A stretch of DNA of 64,000 bases from NCBI GenBank assembly GCA_002368355.1, contig AP018281.1:310001-374000 (forward strand), written 5' to 3'. Below are positions 1 through 8,545 of the stretch, piece by piece. How positions within the stretch are numbered: the stretch's first letter is position 1; every line of letters begins with the position of its first letter. Origin of the DNA: Chondrocystis sp. NIES-4102 (GTDB lineage Bacteria > Cyanobacteriota > Cyanobacteriia > Cyanobacteriales > Xenococcaceae). The position numbers and the translations under genes are program-made. The notes beneath the pieces were generated by a model. It saw only the letters and a program-made list of their open reading frames with translations, was not told the DNA's origin and did no database searches.

Positions 1-156
1 TAAAATAGTTTAAGAATTTGCAATTGAGTATAGGGTAACGCGAAAGTTGCCATTCAACTGTTTGATTAATAGCAATAGCACTGCACCATAGCAGGCTAGA
101 GGTACAGTAAAATTGTCCTATTATAAGTGATTGTGTTTTGCAATCATATTTTAATT

Positions 157-1497
157 ATGGAATCAGCAGAAAATCACGAACAACAGTCTCAAGCTAATGA
201 GCCACAACCAGATCAGGATGTTGGTTTATCTAGAATTGAAACTATTAAATTATTAAACGATAGTATTGATAGACTTGAGGCAACAATTAAGGGTATCGAG
301 TCCAATGAGTTTAATGAGTTACCTTCCTCTGAATCTATTGATAAGTTGGTAAGTACTACTCAAAAATTAGCTGATACAGTTACGCCACCTCCTGTTATAG
401 AACCTGAACCGATTGTTTCAGAAATTCCCACAACAGTAGTAACAACTGAACCTATCCCCTCTCCTGTTATAGACTCTGAACCGATTGTCTCGGAAATTCC
501 CACAACAGTAATAACAACTGAACCTATCCCCTCTCCTGTTAAGCAAACTAGTTCTACGACTGGGAATAAACCCCCCACAATTAAAGAACTAAAACAGCAA
601 CAAGCCATTGCTAATAAGAAAAAACTTAAAAAAATTGTTTCAATGGTTTTAGGAGGAATTACTGTAGCTAGTGCGATCGCAGCTTTGATATGGTTTGGTT
701 TGCAGCCCAAGGAAATTGATACAGTATCTCTACCTCCAGAAGCGGAGATTATAGTTAACAAGCCAACTAATACTATTCCAAAAGTTCCAGAAGTAGTAAA
801 CTCACCTGTTATTAGTAATCCTGTTCCAGAAGTAGTAAACCCACCTGTTATTAGTAATCCTGTTCCAGAAGTAGTAAACCCACCTGTTATTATTAATCCT
901 GTTCCAGAAGTAGTAAACCCACCTGTTATTAGTAATCCTGTTCCAGAAGTAGTAAACCCACCTGTTATTAGTAATCCTGTTCCAGAAGTTCCACCAGTTT
1001 TAAACTCGCCAACTAAAGATAGCGATCAAATTGTCATAAAAACCCCAGCACCCACAAGTAATATAGGTGATCAAGATTCTGAAGTGGATGCACCAACAGC
1101 GATCGCTATTCCGCCAGATTTAAAATCTCCTGGTAGAGCTAAAAACCTCAAAATCGTTACCATTGAGCCTGAGTTAACCTTTACTCCCGAACAGACTTTA
1201 GTAGCTTCGCTACAAGGTAAAATTGCTGAATTGATTAGCAATGATGAAGCCAACATTGTTAATTTTATTAAAGTAGATTTTCCTAATAATAGTCTGATTG
1301 TCTCAGTAACAGATAACTGGTACGAATTAAATCAATCTCGTCAAAACAAATTTGCTAATGAAATTTTGCAACGCTCTCGTAAACTCAACTTTAGCAAACT
1401 AGAAGTTCAGGATGATCAAGGTTCATTAGTGGCTCGCAACCCTGTAATTGGAGATCAAATTATTATCGTCCAAAGTAATAAAAACGAAGCTACTTAG
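157..1497 (+). CDS. Membrane protein with proline-rich tandem repeats (unknown function)
   Basis: I do not recognise this gene. The chosen ATG gives about 446 residues; a GTG 30 bases upstream would add ten. An acidic, coiled-coil-prone N-terminus is followed by two 24-residue Pro/Glu/Ile repeats (bases 391-534). A lysine-rich stretch precedes one membrane helix at about residues 160-182. Then come five 13-residue repeats built on PEVVNPPVISNPV (bases 784-978). The C-terminal 110 residues look globular, with FTPEQTLVASLQ near the start. The layout suggests a single-pass inner-membrane protein whose Pro-rich segment spans the periplasm, like a TonB-type linker, ending in a folded domain. That topology is inference. 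No Shine-Dalgarno site is obvious. Confidence 0.75.
   Translation: MESAENHEQQSQANEPQPDQDVGLSRIETIKLLNDSIDRLEATIKGIESNEFNELPSSESIDKLVSTTQKLADTVTPPPVIEPEPIVSEIPTTVVTTEPIPSPVIDSEPIVSEIPTTVITTEPIPSPVKQTSSTTGNKPPTIKELKQQQAIANKKKLKKIVSMVLGGITVASAIAALIWFGLQPKEIDTVSLPPEAEIIVNKPTNTIPKVPEVVNSPVISNPVPEVVNPPVISNPVPEVVNPPVIINPVPEVVNPPVISNPVPEVVNPPVISNPVPEVPPVLNSPTKDSDQIVIKTPAPTSNIGDQDSEVDAPTAIAIPPDLKSPGRAKNLKIVTIEPELTFTPEQTLVASLQGKIAELISNDEANIVNFIKVDFPNNSLIVSVTDNWYELNQSRQNKFANEILQRSRKLNFSKLEVQDDQGSLVARNPVIGDQIIIVQSNKNEAT
391..534 (+). repeat. Two 72-bp tandem repeats inside the CDS
   Basis: Two in-frame copies of a 72-bp unit encode EPIVSEIPTTV-type segments, one starting at 391 and one at 463. They lie before the membrane helix of the host protein. 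Confidence 0.75.
784..978 (+). repeat. Five 39-bp tandem repeats inside the CDS
   Basis: Five nearly identical 39-bp units, each starting GTTCCAGAAGTAGTAAAC, encode a 13-residue Val/Pro repeat. Only a few bases differ between copies, so the expansion is recent and the copy number may vary between strains. Confidence 0.9.
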
Positions 1498-1616
1498 AAC
1501 AGTTGGGTCAATTAAATTATCTACTGCTAGCACTAGCTTTTAACTGCTGGCTGGTAACTGTTCAAAAAACTGTACAATGTCTCTGGAGTAATTTTAAAAA
1601 AAGGATACAGTAACAG

Positions 1617-2156
1617 GTGGTCAAAAAATTGAGTAATGAAATCTTGATTAGCATTGCTGTAGTGGTAATTTGTGGATCAGTATTAGCCGTTTCTGCTTTT
1701 TTTGGTAGTAGCCCCAAACAACAGGCGATCGCTTCTACCATTCAACCATCAACTAATTCTCCCCAGCTAATCGCTCAAAATAATATCTCAGAGGAAAATT
1801 CTATGGATTTAAGCAACGCTACCACAACTAGTTCAGGCTTAAAATATATTGTGGTAAAAGAAGGTGATGGTGCATCCCCTCAAAATGGACAAAATGTAAC
1901 TGTTCACTATACAGGTACTTTAGAAGACGGGACAAAATTTGATAGTTCTCGCGATCGCAATCGTCCTTTTTCTTTTAAAATTGGTGTCGGTCAAGTTATC
2001 AAAGGTTGGGATGAGGGTGTAGGTGATATGAAGGTGGGTGAAAGACGCACTCTAATTATTCCTCCCGAATTGGGTTATGGTGCTAGAGGTGCAGGCGGAG
2101 TTATTCCTCCTAATGCTACTCTCATTTTTGATGTGGAATTATTGAAAATTGGTTAA
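1617..2156 (+). CDS. FKBP-type peptidyl-prolyl cis-trans isomerase, membrane-anchored
   Basis: Peptidyl-prolyl isomerase of the FKBP family, 179 residues from a GTG start preceded by AAGGA about ten bases upstream. Residues 8-29 form a signal anchor or uncleaved signal peptide, followed by a Ser/Thr/Gln-rich linker. The FKBP domain spans about residues 70-179. Family landmarks are visible: VHYTGTL, FDSS, the VIKGWDEG motif with the pocket tryptophan, [10 protein letters not shown] and the final FDVELL strand. It should act on periplasmic or lumenal proteins. It is monocistronic, convergent with the FMN reductase gene. Confidence 0.92.
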   Translation: MVKKLSNEILISIAVVVICGSVLAVSAFFGSSPKQQAIASTIQPSTNSPQLIAQNNISEENSMDLSNATTTSSGLKYIVVKEGDGASPQNGQNVTVHYTGTLEDGTKFDSSRDRNRPFSFKIGVGQVIKGWDEGVGDMKVGERRTLIIPPELGYGARGAGGVIPPNATLIFDVELLKIG

Positions 2157-2241
2157 TCTTTAACTCTATTAGTTTGGCAGAAAATAATGACACTCCAGAC
2201 TATCTTTTGCTATTACCACTGTTTAGCTTGATAGGGTTTAC

Positions 2242-2289
2242 CCAAGGGGAATTAAAATTACTATTATGGTTCGATGATTTTCCCCTTGG
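2242..2289. terminator. Inverted repeat between convergent genes, candidate bidirectional terminator
   Basis: CCAAGGGGAA (2242-2251) pairs with TTCCCCTTGG (2280-2289) around a 28-base loop. It lies between the converging ends of the FKBP and FMN reductase genes. No long T-run follows, so termination is an inference from position. Confidence 0.4.
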
Positions 2290-2302
2290 ACTTTAATCTT
2301 TA

Positions 2303-2842
2303 TTAGTTAGTTAGTTTGATAGTGTAATTGACTAAGCTTTGTGCGAAATTATCAAATCTTTCTGATAGTTTGGCATCCTTTAATTTACCTTCTGAATCAA
2401 AAGCTTGCCATACTTGTCCAATGGCTATCTGCTCAGGAATTACGTGTCCATGTACCCAACGGATAATTATTCTGAGATCATTTAAAGCATTACTATTTGG
2501 TTGTCCTCCCAAAACACTAATTAATCCCGTTACTTTGTTGGATAAATGCTCGAAACTCATCAAATCAAGGGCATTTTTGATTACTCCACTAACGCTACCA
2601 TGATATTCTGGTGTGGCTAAAATTAGTCCATTGGCAGCTTTAACTTTAGATCGTAACACTTCAACATCGCTATATTCGCTATATTCGCTACCACCATTAC
2701 AAAAAGGTAGGTTCATTTCTCTTAAATCTATAATTTCTGTTTCTGCACCCAAAGCTTGAACTCGATTAATGGCTTGTTGTAAAGCGATCGCCGTATAAGA
2801 TTCTGGGCGTAGACTACCAGCAATACCAATTATTTTAACCAT
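2303..2842 (-). CDS. NADPH-dependent FMN reductase family protein
   Basis: Flavodoxin-like NAD(P)H:FMN/quinone reductase of the SsuE/ChrR group, 179 residues, the usual length. The FMN phosphate loop is GIAGSLRPESY at residues 6-16. The LILATPEYHGSVSGVIKNAL segment is the second FMN-binding signature. The enzyme would use NAD(P)H to reduce FMN, quinones or metal ions in the cytoplasm; the exact substrate cannot be read from sequence. No partner gene is adjacent on the same strand. Confidence 0.9.
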   Translation of the reverse strand: MVKIIGIAGSLRPESYTAIALQQAINRVQALGAETEIIDLREMNLPFCNGGSEYSEYSDVEVLRSKVKAANGLILATPEYHGSVSGVIKNALDLMSFEHLSNKVTGLISVLGGQPNSNALNDLRIIIRWVHGHVIPEQIAIGQVWQAFDSEGKLKDAKLSERFDNFAQSLVNYTIKLTN

Positions 2843-2939
2843 CTGCTTAACTCATACTCGTTATGATTACGTATAGGCTAGCAAATTTTTTTAGTAATTG
2901 CCAAGTAATATGACATATAAACCTGTTGGTATTTGAAGT

Positions 2940-3119
2940 TTTAGTTTTAAGCTTTTAGCTTTGGGCTTTTAGCATAGCTATTAATTGATAATTGATATAT
3001 TGTCTCCTGATTACCTACTACCCCCTACCTACTATCGTCACGTTCGCGCTTTGGTCGCCTCAAGAGCGTGCGCTCAGGGACGCTTTCCGCGCCTACTACC
3101 TACTACCCAACCCTATCCC
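2940..3119. repeat. Heptamer repeat tract hosting a 61-bp dispersed element
   Basis: The stretch 2940-2980 has AGCTTTT-type heptamers. The stretch 3013-3032 and 3094-3112 has CTACTAC/CCTACTA heptamers. Inside it, at 3033-3093, is one copy of the dispersed element also found at 13332-13390 and 58669-58727. No gene is visible. Confidence 0.7.
3033..3093 (+). repeat. Dispersed 59-61 bp element, copy 1
   Basis: Begins TATCGTCACGTTCGCGCTTT and ends CGCTTTCCGCGCC. It matches copies 2 and 3 except for a short central difference (CTCAGGG instead of TGAC). It is GC-rich in AT-rich surroundings and is flanked by TACTACC heptamers. Confidence 0.85.
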
Positions 3120-4334
3120 TTAAGACTTAGGGGGAACATAATCTTGACGACGACCGAAAATTGCCCAGATAAAAGGCGATCGCAATAGTAAAACCACTAT
3201 GCCTAATAAAATAATTATCAATACTCTTAATTTACTATCGAGACCTAATTCTAAATCGCCTAAATAATGAGAGCCTAACAAGACGGTATGAGTAATAGCC
3301 AAAATTAAAGCAGGAACAGTTAAAAGATGAATTTTGCGCCAGCTTTGACGTAGTTTTTGTCTAGATCGATCGCTACTAGTAATAGCTGCGGGGAACATTA
3401 AAAAAATAGCCGAAACACCTGCTATCACTCCTAAACGATGTTGCGGTAACATAAAAGCGATCGCCTCAAGATTCCAATTAAAAGAGTGATTGAGCATATG
3501 TCCTGTATGCACCAAAGCCAAGATAAAAGCAGTAACTCCTATTAAACGACGATATTGCCAAGGTGCAGCCCAAAATCGACTCAAGGGGCGAGCCACCAAA
3601 GCTAACATCAACAGAAATAAACTTGTATGCCCTGTATAATCTACCATTGCATCGGTACGTAAGAGGGTTAAAAACCCGATCATCAAAGTTACCCATCCAC
3701 CCAGACGGAATAATTGACTACGACGATCTGCGCTAACTTTAGTAGCAGATATTCCCACACCTAACATAATGGGCATTGTTCCCAAACCGAAACAAAACAT
3801 AGTTATTGCACCAGACAATAGACTCCCTGTCTCTACTGCTTTTAACTGCGCTACGTATAAAAAGCCACAGGGTATTAAACCCCAAATACTACCTAATAAA
3901 GCAGGAGTCCACCATTGCTGTTGGGTGGCTAACTTATTCATTCCTAAACTTAATCTGTTGTGAATATCCCCTTGTAACGGATGCAGTAAGGGTAAACGAG
4001 GTAGCCAATTGGGTTTTATCTGACTCAAACCAAACCAAATTAATAAGATACCTGTCAAAAATGCCATTAATTGCCTAAAATAGCTACCGATTCCTGCTAA
4101 TTGTCCACTAGCTACAAAAGCTGAACCTAACCCGCCTAAAGCTGCTCCTACCAAGGCATAGCTAACTATTCTACCAAGATTTAAGAGGGTCTGAAATTGC
4201 CACCCACTAATTACTTTATTGGCATTGTCTGCTTGCGATAGGGCAAAAGCTACGGTTAATGGGCCACACATTCCTACACAATGACCGAAACTACCCAAAA
4301 ATCCCAAGGTAAAAATTAGCAGTAAATCTAACAC
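3120..4334 (-). CDS. SafE/UreH-like transporter domain fused to a ferric-reductase-like membrane domain
   Basis: 404 residues, strongly hydrophobic. The N-terminal half (about 1-225) matches the sulfite exporter TauE/SafE, UreH-like family (COG2836): LGSFGHCVGMCGPL at residues 13-26 is its Cys/His hallmark, with a second GLIPCGFLY near 155. The C-terminal half has further helices with paired histidines (HTGHMLNH near 280, ITHTVLLGSH near 345), as in ferric-reductase-like or MsrQ-type haem-binding domains. It therefore combines a metal- or thiol-handling export domain with a possible electron-transfer domain. Substrate unknown; copper or iron handling is an inference. It is transcribed alone, ending against a repeat tract. 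Confidence 0.75.
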   Translation of the reverse strand: MLDLLLIFTLGFLGSFGHCVGMCGPLTVAFALSQADNANKVISGWQFQTLLNLGRIVSYALVGAALGGLGSAFVASGQLAGIGSYFRQLMAFLTGILLIWFGLSQIKPNWLPRLPLLHPLQGDIHNRLSLGMNKLATQQQWWTPALLGSIWGLIPCGFLYVAQLKAVETGSLLSGAITMFCFGLGTMPIMLGVGISATKVSADRRSQLFRLGGWVTLMIGFLTLLRTDAMVDYTGHTSLFLLMLALVARPLSRFWAAPWQYRRLIGVTAFILALVHTGHMLNHSFNWNLEAIAFMLPQHRLGVIAGVSAIFLMFPAAITSSDRSRQKLRQSWRKIHLLTVPALILAITHTVLLGSHYLGDLELGLDSKLRVLIIILLGIVVLLLRSPFIWAIFGRRQDYVPPKS

Positions 4335-4627
4335 TGTATTTTATTTATTTGTTGGCAATAATTATTTTTTTTATTCTCAATAGCAATTTATTTTATCAGT
4401 GTTTAGCAGCACTATGTTTAGAAATAATAAGCCAAGTTAACAAAGATGTCTTTTATGAGTTTATTTTAACAATGTTTAAAAAATATTAGGTAATATGATA
4501 GGCAATAGTCAAGAAGCTAATTATAAGCCAGATTACCCTTCGATCTCCTTGATCCCTATTAGGTTAAGCAATCATATATTAGTTTCTGATTATCAATATA
4601 TCAATTAATCTAAGGAAACAAAAAATT

Positions 4628-4744
4628 ATGAAAGCTCCTTATAGCAATTTAGGCAATAGTTTGGGACAATCGATAATGCTAGCTATGCTTCTGGCGGTAA
4701 CAAGTTTAGGAGTCATTCTGGTAATGTCCATTGCCACTCATTAA
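4628..4744 (+). CDS. 38-residue single-pass membrane mini-protein
   Basis: Short ORF with AAGGA about eleven bases before its ATG. The product starts MKAPYSNLGNSLGQSIM and contains one hydrophobic helix (about residues 15-35, MLAMLLAVTSLGVILVMSI), ending in ATH. Size and one-helix layout resemble the small subunits of photosystems or the cytochrome b6f complex, but I cannot match it to a known Psb, Psa or Pet protein. It ends 17 bases before the convergent VWA gene. Coding status is inferred from the ribosome binding site and the protein-like helix. Confidence 0.55.
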   Translation: MKAPYSNLGNSLGQSIMLAMLLAVTSLGVILVMSIATH

Positions 4745-4761
4745 AGGTATAGGTATAAAAA

Positions 4762-6009
4762 TCACTGATGATTGCGCAAAATAGTTTTAGATACGAGACG
4801 GGTTTTCTTGCGATCGCCAGAAGATAATTCTTTGCCAATTTGTAATCTAGTAGCATTAGCTTGTAATATAGTAGCCCCTTCTTTATCTCCCAATTGCAGG
4901 GCGGTTTTAGCAGCAGACTGTAGCATAGTAACTGCGCCAGCGCGATCGCCTTGTTGTAATTTACTTTCAGCAATTTGAGTTTGGCGGTATTTAGCTAAAG
5001 TCAAAACATTATTATGAACAACATCATTAGGTTGAGCTTGATAATTGCTTTGAGATTCAAGCTCAATTTCGAGTACTTCTGAATGTAGCTTATCCTGATT
5101 AGTACTAGGATCGTCGTAACGTAGCTGTACAGCCATAACCTTATGTTTGCCTGGAGGTAATTGATTGAGATAAAAATTAATCAAAATAACCCGTGGTTGA
5201 TCCATCATTAAATCACCCAAGCGAACAGAAAAATAATTACCTTCCAATTGAATAGGTAATTCTATAGTTTCTGGGGCAACTTGCGCAACAGGTTTTAATT
5301 CTGCCAACCTAACTTTAGGCATCAATTCCACTGTAAGACAGCTATTAGTTAAACCGACAGATTGAGCGCGAGCAAAAAGAGACTCAAATTCTGCTATTGC
5401 TTGATGGGGTTTTTCAATATAAGCTAAAACTCCTTGTGCCGAATCTGAAATCTTTTCTAAAACATCCTGATTCCAATGCTCTCCAAAACCCAGAGTATCA
5501 ATAGTAATATTATATTCTGCTGCCAAGGAAGCCAATTTCAGACAACGCTCGTTATCCCCATGCTCATTTTCACCATCGGTAAGCAAAAAGATGCGAGATA
5601 CACAATGTTGATTATAAACAGCGACTTCCTTAATACCTAAACGTAAACCCTCGTCAATAGCAGTACCACCATCAGCAACTATCAAGTTAATTTTTTCCGA
5701 AATTGCTGGAATATCAGTAACTAATTGATTGGGAATTATAACCTTACCTCGATGATCAAAGGAGACAATACTCAGGCGATCGCGACTTTTTAGCTTTTCA
5801 ACAATACCTATAGCTGCTTGCTTGACCATTTCTAATGGTTTACCAGACATAGAACCACTTTGATCCAAAACCAAACACAAATTTAGAGGTAATTCCTCAG
5901 TAGGATGATCAGGTATAGCAGAAATAGCCAAAGATAATTGACGTTGACTACTATTTATTTGAGCATCAATATTAGTATCACTTAGATAAGACTGTAGACC
6001 AACTCGCAT
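4762..6009 (-). CDS. VWA domain protein
   Basis: 415 residues with a von Willebrand factor A domain at about 42-215. The MIDAS metal site is complete: DQSGS at 49-53, T116 in DGGTA and D145 in LTDGEN. The region after it is beta-rich (about 220-330), and the last 85 residues are helical and TPR-like (LAKYRQTQIAESKLQQGDRA). No signal peptide is visible, so the protein is probably cytoplasmic. Such proteins bind partners in a Mg-dependent way, often alongside AAA ATPases, but none is adjacent here. Function beyond protein binding is unknown. Confidence 0.88.
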   Translation of the reverse strand: MRVGLQSYLSDTNIDAQINSSQRQLSLAISAIPDHPTEELPLNLCLVLDQSGSMSGKPLEMVKQAAIGIVEKLKSRDRLSIVSFDHRGKVIIPNQLVTDIPAISEKINLIVADGGTAIDEGLRLGIKEVAVYNQHCVSRIFLLTDGENEHGDNERCLKLASLAAEYNITIDTLGFGEHWNQDVLEKISDSAQGVLAYIEKPHQAIAEFESLFARAQSVGLTNSCLTVELMPKVRLAELKPVAQVAPETIELPIQLEGNYFSVRLGDLMMDQPRVILINFYLNQLPPGKHKVMAVQLRYDDPSTNQDKLHSEVLEIELESQSNYQAQPNDVVHNNVLTLAKYRQTQIAESKLQQGDRAGAVTMLQSAAKTALQLGDKEGATILQANATRLQIGKELSSGDRKKTRLVSKTILRNHQ

Positions 6010-6249
6010 GATTACCAGGAAATATACAATTGATGACTCTATGATATTTAATTTATGTTCCTTTGGTCGTTGACTGTAGCAATACTAGATAATTAAGGGA
6101 CATTTTTTAGCTGTTATTAGCTATTAGCTTGATATTATCTCTTGTTGAATAGACTCCGTTGCCAATGAATTAGTTATTAGCTATGACGCTCAGCTAATCC
6201 GTGTTTGATAGTTATTAGCTGTTAGCTTTTAAAATTTAACTACTACCTA

Positions 6250-6269
6250 CATTGTCCCCTTGTGGGATT
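6250..6269 (+). repeat. 20-bp dispersed element, copy 1
   Basis: CATTGTCCCCTTGTGGGATT, one of eight exact copies in this window. It can form a small TCCC/GGGA hairpin. Confidence 0.9.
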
Positions 6270-6344
6270 TGCGGTTGCGTAGCTGTCGTAGACCTAGCTT
6301 ATCCTTGTTTGACTACCCCCTCATTACTCGTTACTCGTTACTCT

Positions 6345-6364
6345 CATTGTCCCCTTGTGGGATT
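6345..6364 (+). repeat. 20-bp dispersed element, copy 2
   Basis: Exact copy of CATTGTCCCCTTGTGGGATT, next to an ACTCGTT heptamer tract. Confidence 0.9.
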
Positions 6365-6567
6365 ACTCAAACCCCACTACCCACTCCCTCCAGACTCCAG
6401 ACTCCAGACTCCTACCTCCTACCTACTACCTACTACCTAAACCCCCACTACCCCCGTACTGAGTCTTTATTCAAAAAAATAAGCAAAATTCCCAGTTTAA
6501 GAATCTTGCTCATCAATTAATTCTTTTGTTTTTCTAAACAGCAATTCATTGAGATCAAATAAAAAAT

Positions 6568-7365
6568 CTATTCAATATTAATCGAAGTAGGTAAAGGACT
6601 AAGACCAGTAAGATTTGGAGTGTTAGAACCACGACGGAACTCTGCATAAAGGCGATCGCGCCAAGCAAAGAATGGCTCAAAGGTAATATTATCAGCTAAA
6701 CCTGGGATACCTTTACCTTTTAGTGGATCAGGAATATTTAAATAAGAACCTGTAGGGAATTTTAAGAGAACACTTAAACCAGCTACGGCTAAATCAGCCA
6801 AAGTTGGGGTATCTCCTGTTAAATAGGGTTGATTTTGCAAAATTAAACATAATGCTTCGAGGTCTTGAATTAGGCTTTTTCTAGCTTCTTTTACCGCGTC
6901 TCCCCCAAAACCAACACCTGTTCCCAAAACATCTAAGATTTCCCCAGGAATTGCGCCAATGGCTGTTTTTAGGATGTCGGGAGTATTAGCTGGTAAAATT
7001 GAAGTGCGGAAATTTTGGTTTTGATTTAAAGCTCCAATAAAAGCTTTTCTACTATTTAAGGCGATGGAGGAATCTGCCCATTCTTCTATTAATAAACATT
7101 GTCCTTTGGTTAAAGGATCACTAGGAAGAATTGGACGTTCAGGATATTTGCGTTCTAGATATAAAGCAATCTCCGTAGAGTCTGCCACATAAGTACTACC
7201 ATCTTTTAAGACTGGTACTTGACGACTACCAGATTTTTGCATTAATTCAATTTGTCCGACTCCTGGAGTTACTTCGATCTTACGATAGTCTAATTGCTTA
7301 TAATCAAGAATCAGACGGACTTTTTCGCAATAATGAGATAGCTCAAATTGATATAGTTCTAACAT
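6568..7365 (-). CDS. Glutathione S-transferase family protein
   Basis: 265 residues, somewhat longer than the usual 200-230. The N-terminal thioredoxin-like domain (1-75) starts LYQFELSHYCEKVRL, with SHYC at the glutathione-binding helix and the cis-proline in RQVPVL. The DSTEIALYLE segment is the gamma-glutamyl contact typical of the family. The helical C-terminal domain (90-240) includes LTGDTPTLADLAVAG, the conserved GST C motif. It probably conjugates or reduces small electrophiles with glutathione in the cytoplasm. It is not in an operon. Confidence 0.88.
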   Translation of the reverse strand: MLELYQFELSHYCEKVRLILDYKQLDYRKIEVTPGVGQIELMQKSGSRQVPVLKDGSTYVADSTEIALYLERKYPERPILPSDPLTKGQCLLIEEWADSSIALNSRKAFIGALNQNQNFRTSILPANTPDILKTAIGAIPGEILDVLGTGVGFGGDAVKEARKSLIQDLEALCLILQNQPYLTGDTPTLADLAVAGLSVLLKFPTGSYLNIPDPLKGKGIPGLADNITFEPFFAWRDRLYAEFRRGSNTPNLTGLSPLPTSINIE

Positions 7366-7619
7366 TAAAATTCTCTATTTTCAAATCAACTTAACCATTT
7401 ACAATTGTTAATATAGCTCGTTTAAAAAATTGTGAACACGTAATCAAATATATTTGACTTTAAGTTTTATGCTGCGCAAGCTATCTGCTCAAAGTTTGCT
7501 AATTGTTAACTGAAATATTAGAACAATTATTTTTAGTGCAAGTTTACTTATAGCTTAATTACTCTGATTAAAAAATAAGCTAAAGTAAATGGAATTGTAA
7601 GGCAATATCAAGAGATTAT

Positions 7620-8015
7620 ATGTCAGTGCTAGACCAATTTTTTAAACATCATAAAAATCGTCGTGTTGCTGTAGCGTTGGCTTTATTAGGCACGATCACG
7701 CCGATCGCAGGATTCCATAAACTATATTTAGGACAGCCCTTGTGGGGATTAATCTACATTCTTTTATGGGCTACTCCCATTCCCCGTATTGCTGCTGCTA
7801 TTGATGCAGTCTGGTATATAGTTCAAGATCTAGAACAGTTTGAACGTCAGTTTAATGGGGATAGTCAATATGATTTAAGTATTAATACTTCGGCGGATGT
7901 AACTAAAGCCATCGCCATCGCTATGCGGGAGTTGGATCAATTGCGCTCGGATGGTTTACTGACAGAATATGAATTTGAACAAAAACGTCGTCAATTACTC
8001 GATCGCATTGCCTAA
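7620..8015 (+). CDS. TM2-like membrane protein with SHOCT-type C-terminus
   Basis: 131 residues. Residues about 15-70 form two hydrophobic helices with the TM2-like feature of a glycine/histidine-rich turn (PIAGFHKLYLGQPLWGLI). The C-terminus, LDQLRSDGLLTEYEFEQKRRQLL, is a typical SHOCT oligomerisation motif. It is the first gene of a tight unit with the HhH gene (9 bases on), the methyltransferase (5 bases) and the serine hydrolase (11 bases). A membrane-anchored scaffolding role is possible but not shown. Confidence 0.8.
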   Translation: MSVLDQFFKHHKNRRVAVALALLGTITPIAGFHKLYLGQPLWGLIYILLWATPIPRIAAAIDAVWYIVQDLEQFERQFNGDSQYDLSINTSADVTKAIAIAMRELDQLRSDGLLTEYEFEQKRRQLLDRIA

Positions 8016-8024
8016 ATACCGACT

Positions 8025-8540
8025 ATGTTTAAGCTACCTCAAATTGGCATTAGAAGAAAAATAGCCAACGATCCCTATTATCGCTTTCAATCCTTGGCAG
8101 AAATTGCGATCGCCATTGAATTGGGAATTAAAATTGATGTTAATCAGGCGACGGTAGATGATTGGTTGCGACTACCAGGATTTTCGATTCATCAAGCGCG
8201 ATCGCTGGTGGAGTTGGTGAGCATGGGAATACAATTAGTCTGTTTAGAAGATGTGGCTGCTGCTCTTAATTTACCTTTAGTGCGACTTTTACCCTACGAA
8301 AATATTCTGAGTTTTGCCTATTATGATCGCCTTAGTCCTTTAAGTCCAGAGAAAATTAGGTTAAATACTGCCACAGAAGAAGAAATTAGCACTATACCAG
8401 GCTTAAAGGCTGATTTAGCTCATTTTATCTTAGAAGATCGTCGGATTAATGGTAAATATATCAATATTGTTGATTTTCAACGTCGCTTAAATCTTGATCG
8501 TGATTTAACATCACAACTAATGCACTACATACAATTCTAA
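8025..8540 (+). CDS. Helix-hairpin-helix (ComEA-like) protein
   Basis: 171 residues with two ComEA-like helix-hairpin-helix units. The first is around residues 36-65 (IDVNQATVDDWLRLPGFS), the second around 112-140 (IRLNTATEEEISTIPGLK). The pattern 'hN.A....L..IPG' is the hallmark of non-specific DNA backbone binding in ComEA and related proteins. No signal peptide or membrane helix is present, unlike secreted ComEA. It is the second gene of the 7.6-10.5 kb operon. A DNA-binding or protein-binding role is inferred. Confidence 0.82.
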   Translation: MFKLPQIGIRRKIANDPYYRFQSLAEIAIAIELGIKIDVNQATVDDWLRLPGFSIHQARSLVELVSMGIQLVCLEDVAAALNLPLVRLLPYENILSFAYYDRLSPLSPEKIRLNTATEEEISTIPGLKADLAHFILEDRRINGKYINIVDFQRRLNLDRDLTSQLMHYIQF

Positions 8541-8545
8541 AATAG

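Larger units (their letters stand above)
6010..6567. repeat. 558-bp repeat-rich intergenic region
   Basis: No credible gene. It contains TTATTAGCTATTAGC-type heptamers (6109-6235), CTACCTACTAC heptamers (6412-6450) and two copies of the 20-bp CATTGTCC element (6250-6269, 6345-6364). The 21-bp string at 6191-6211 recurs exactly at 33737-33757. The segment from about 6077 (TAGCAATACTAGATAAT) resembles one near 13138. Confidence 0.75.

Noticed and set aside
360-761. Opposite-strand open frames over the first gene and over the coiled-coil genes
   Set aside because: They mirror biased codons of the plus-strand genes, lack ribosome sites and encode low-complexity Ser/Val/Thr strings.
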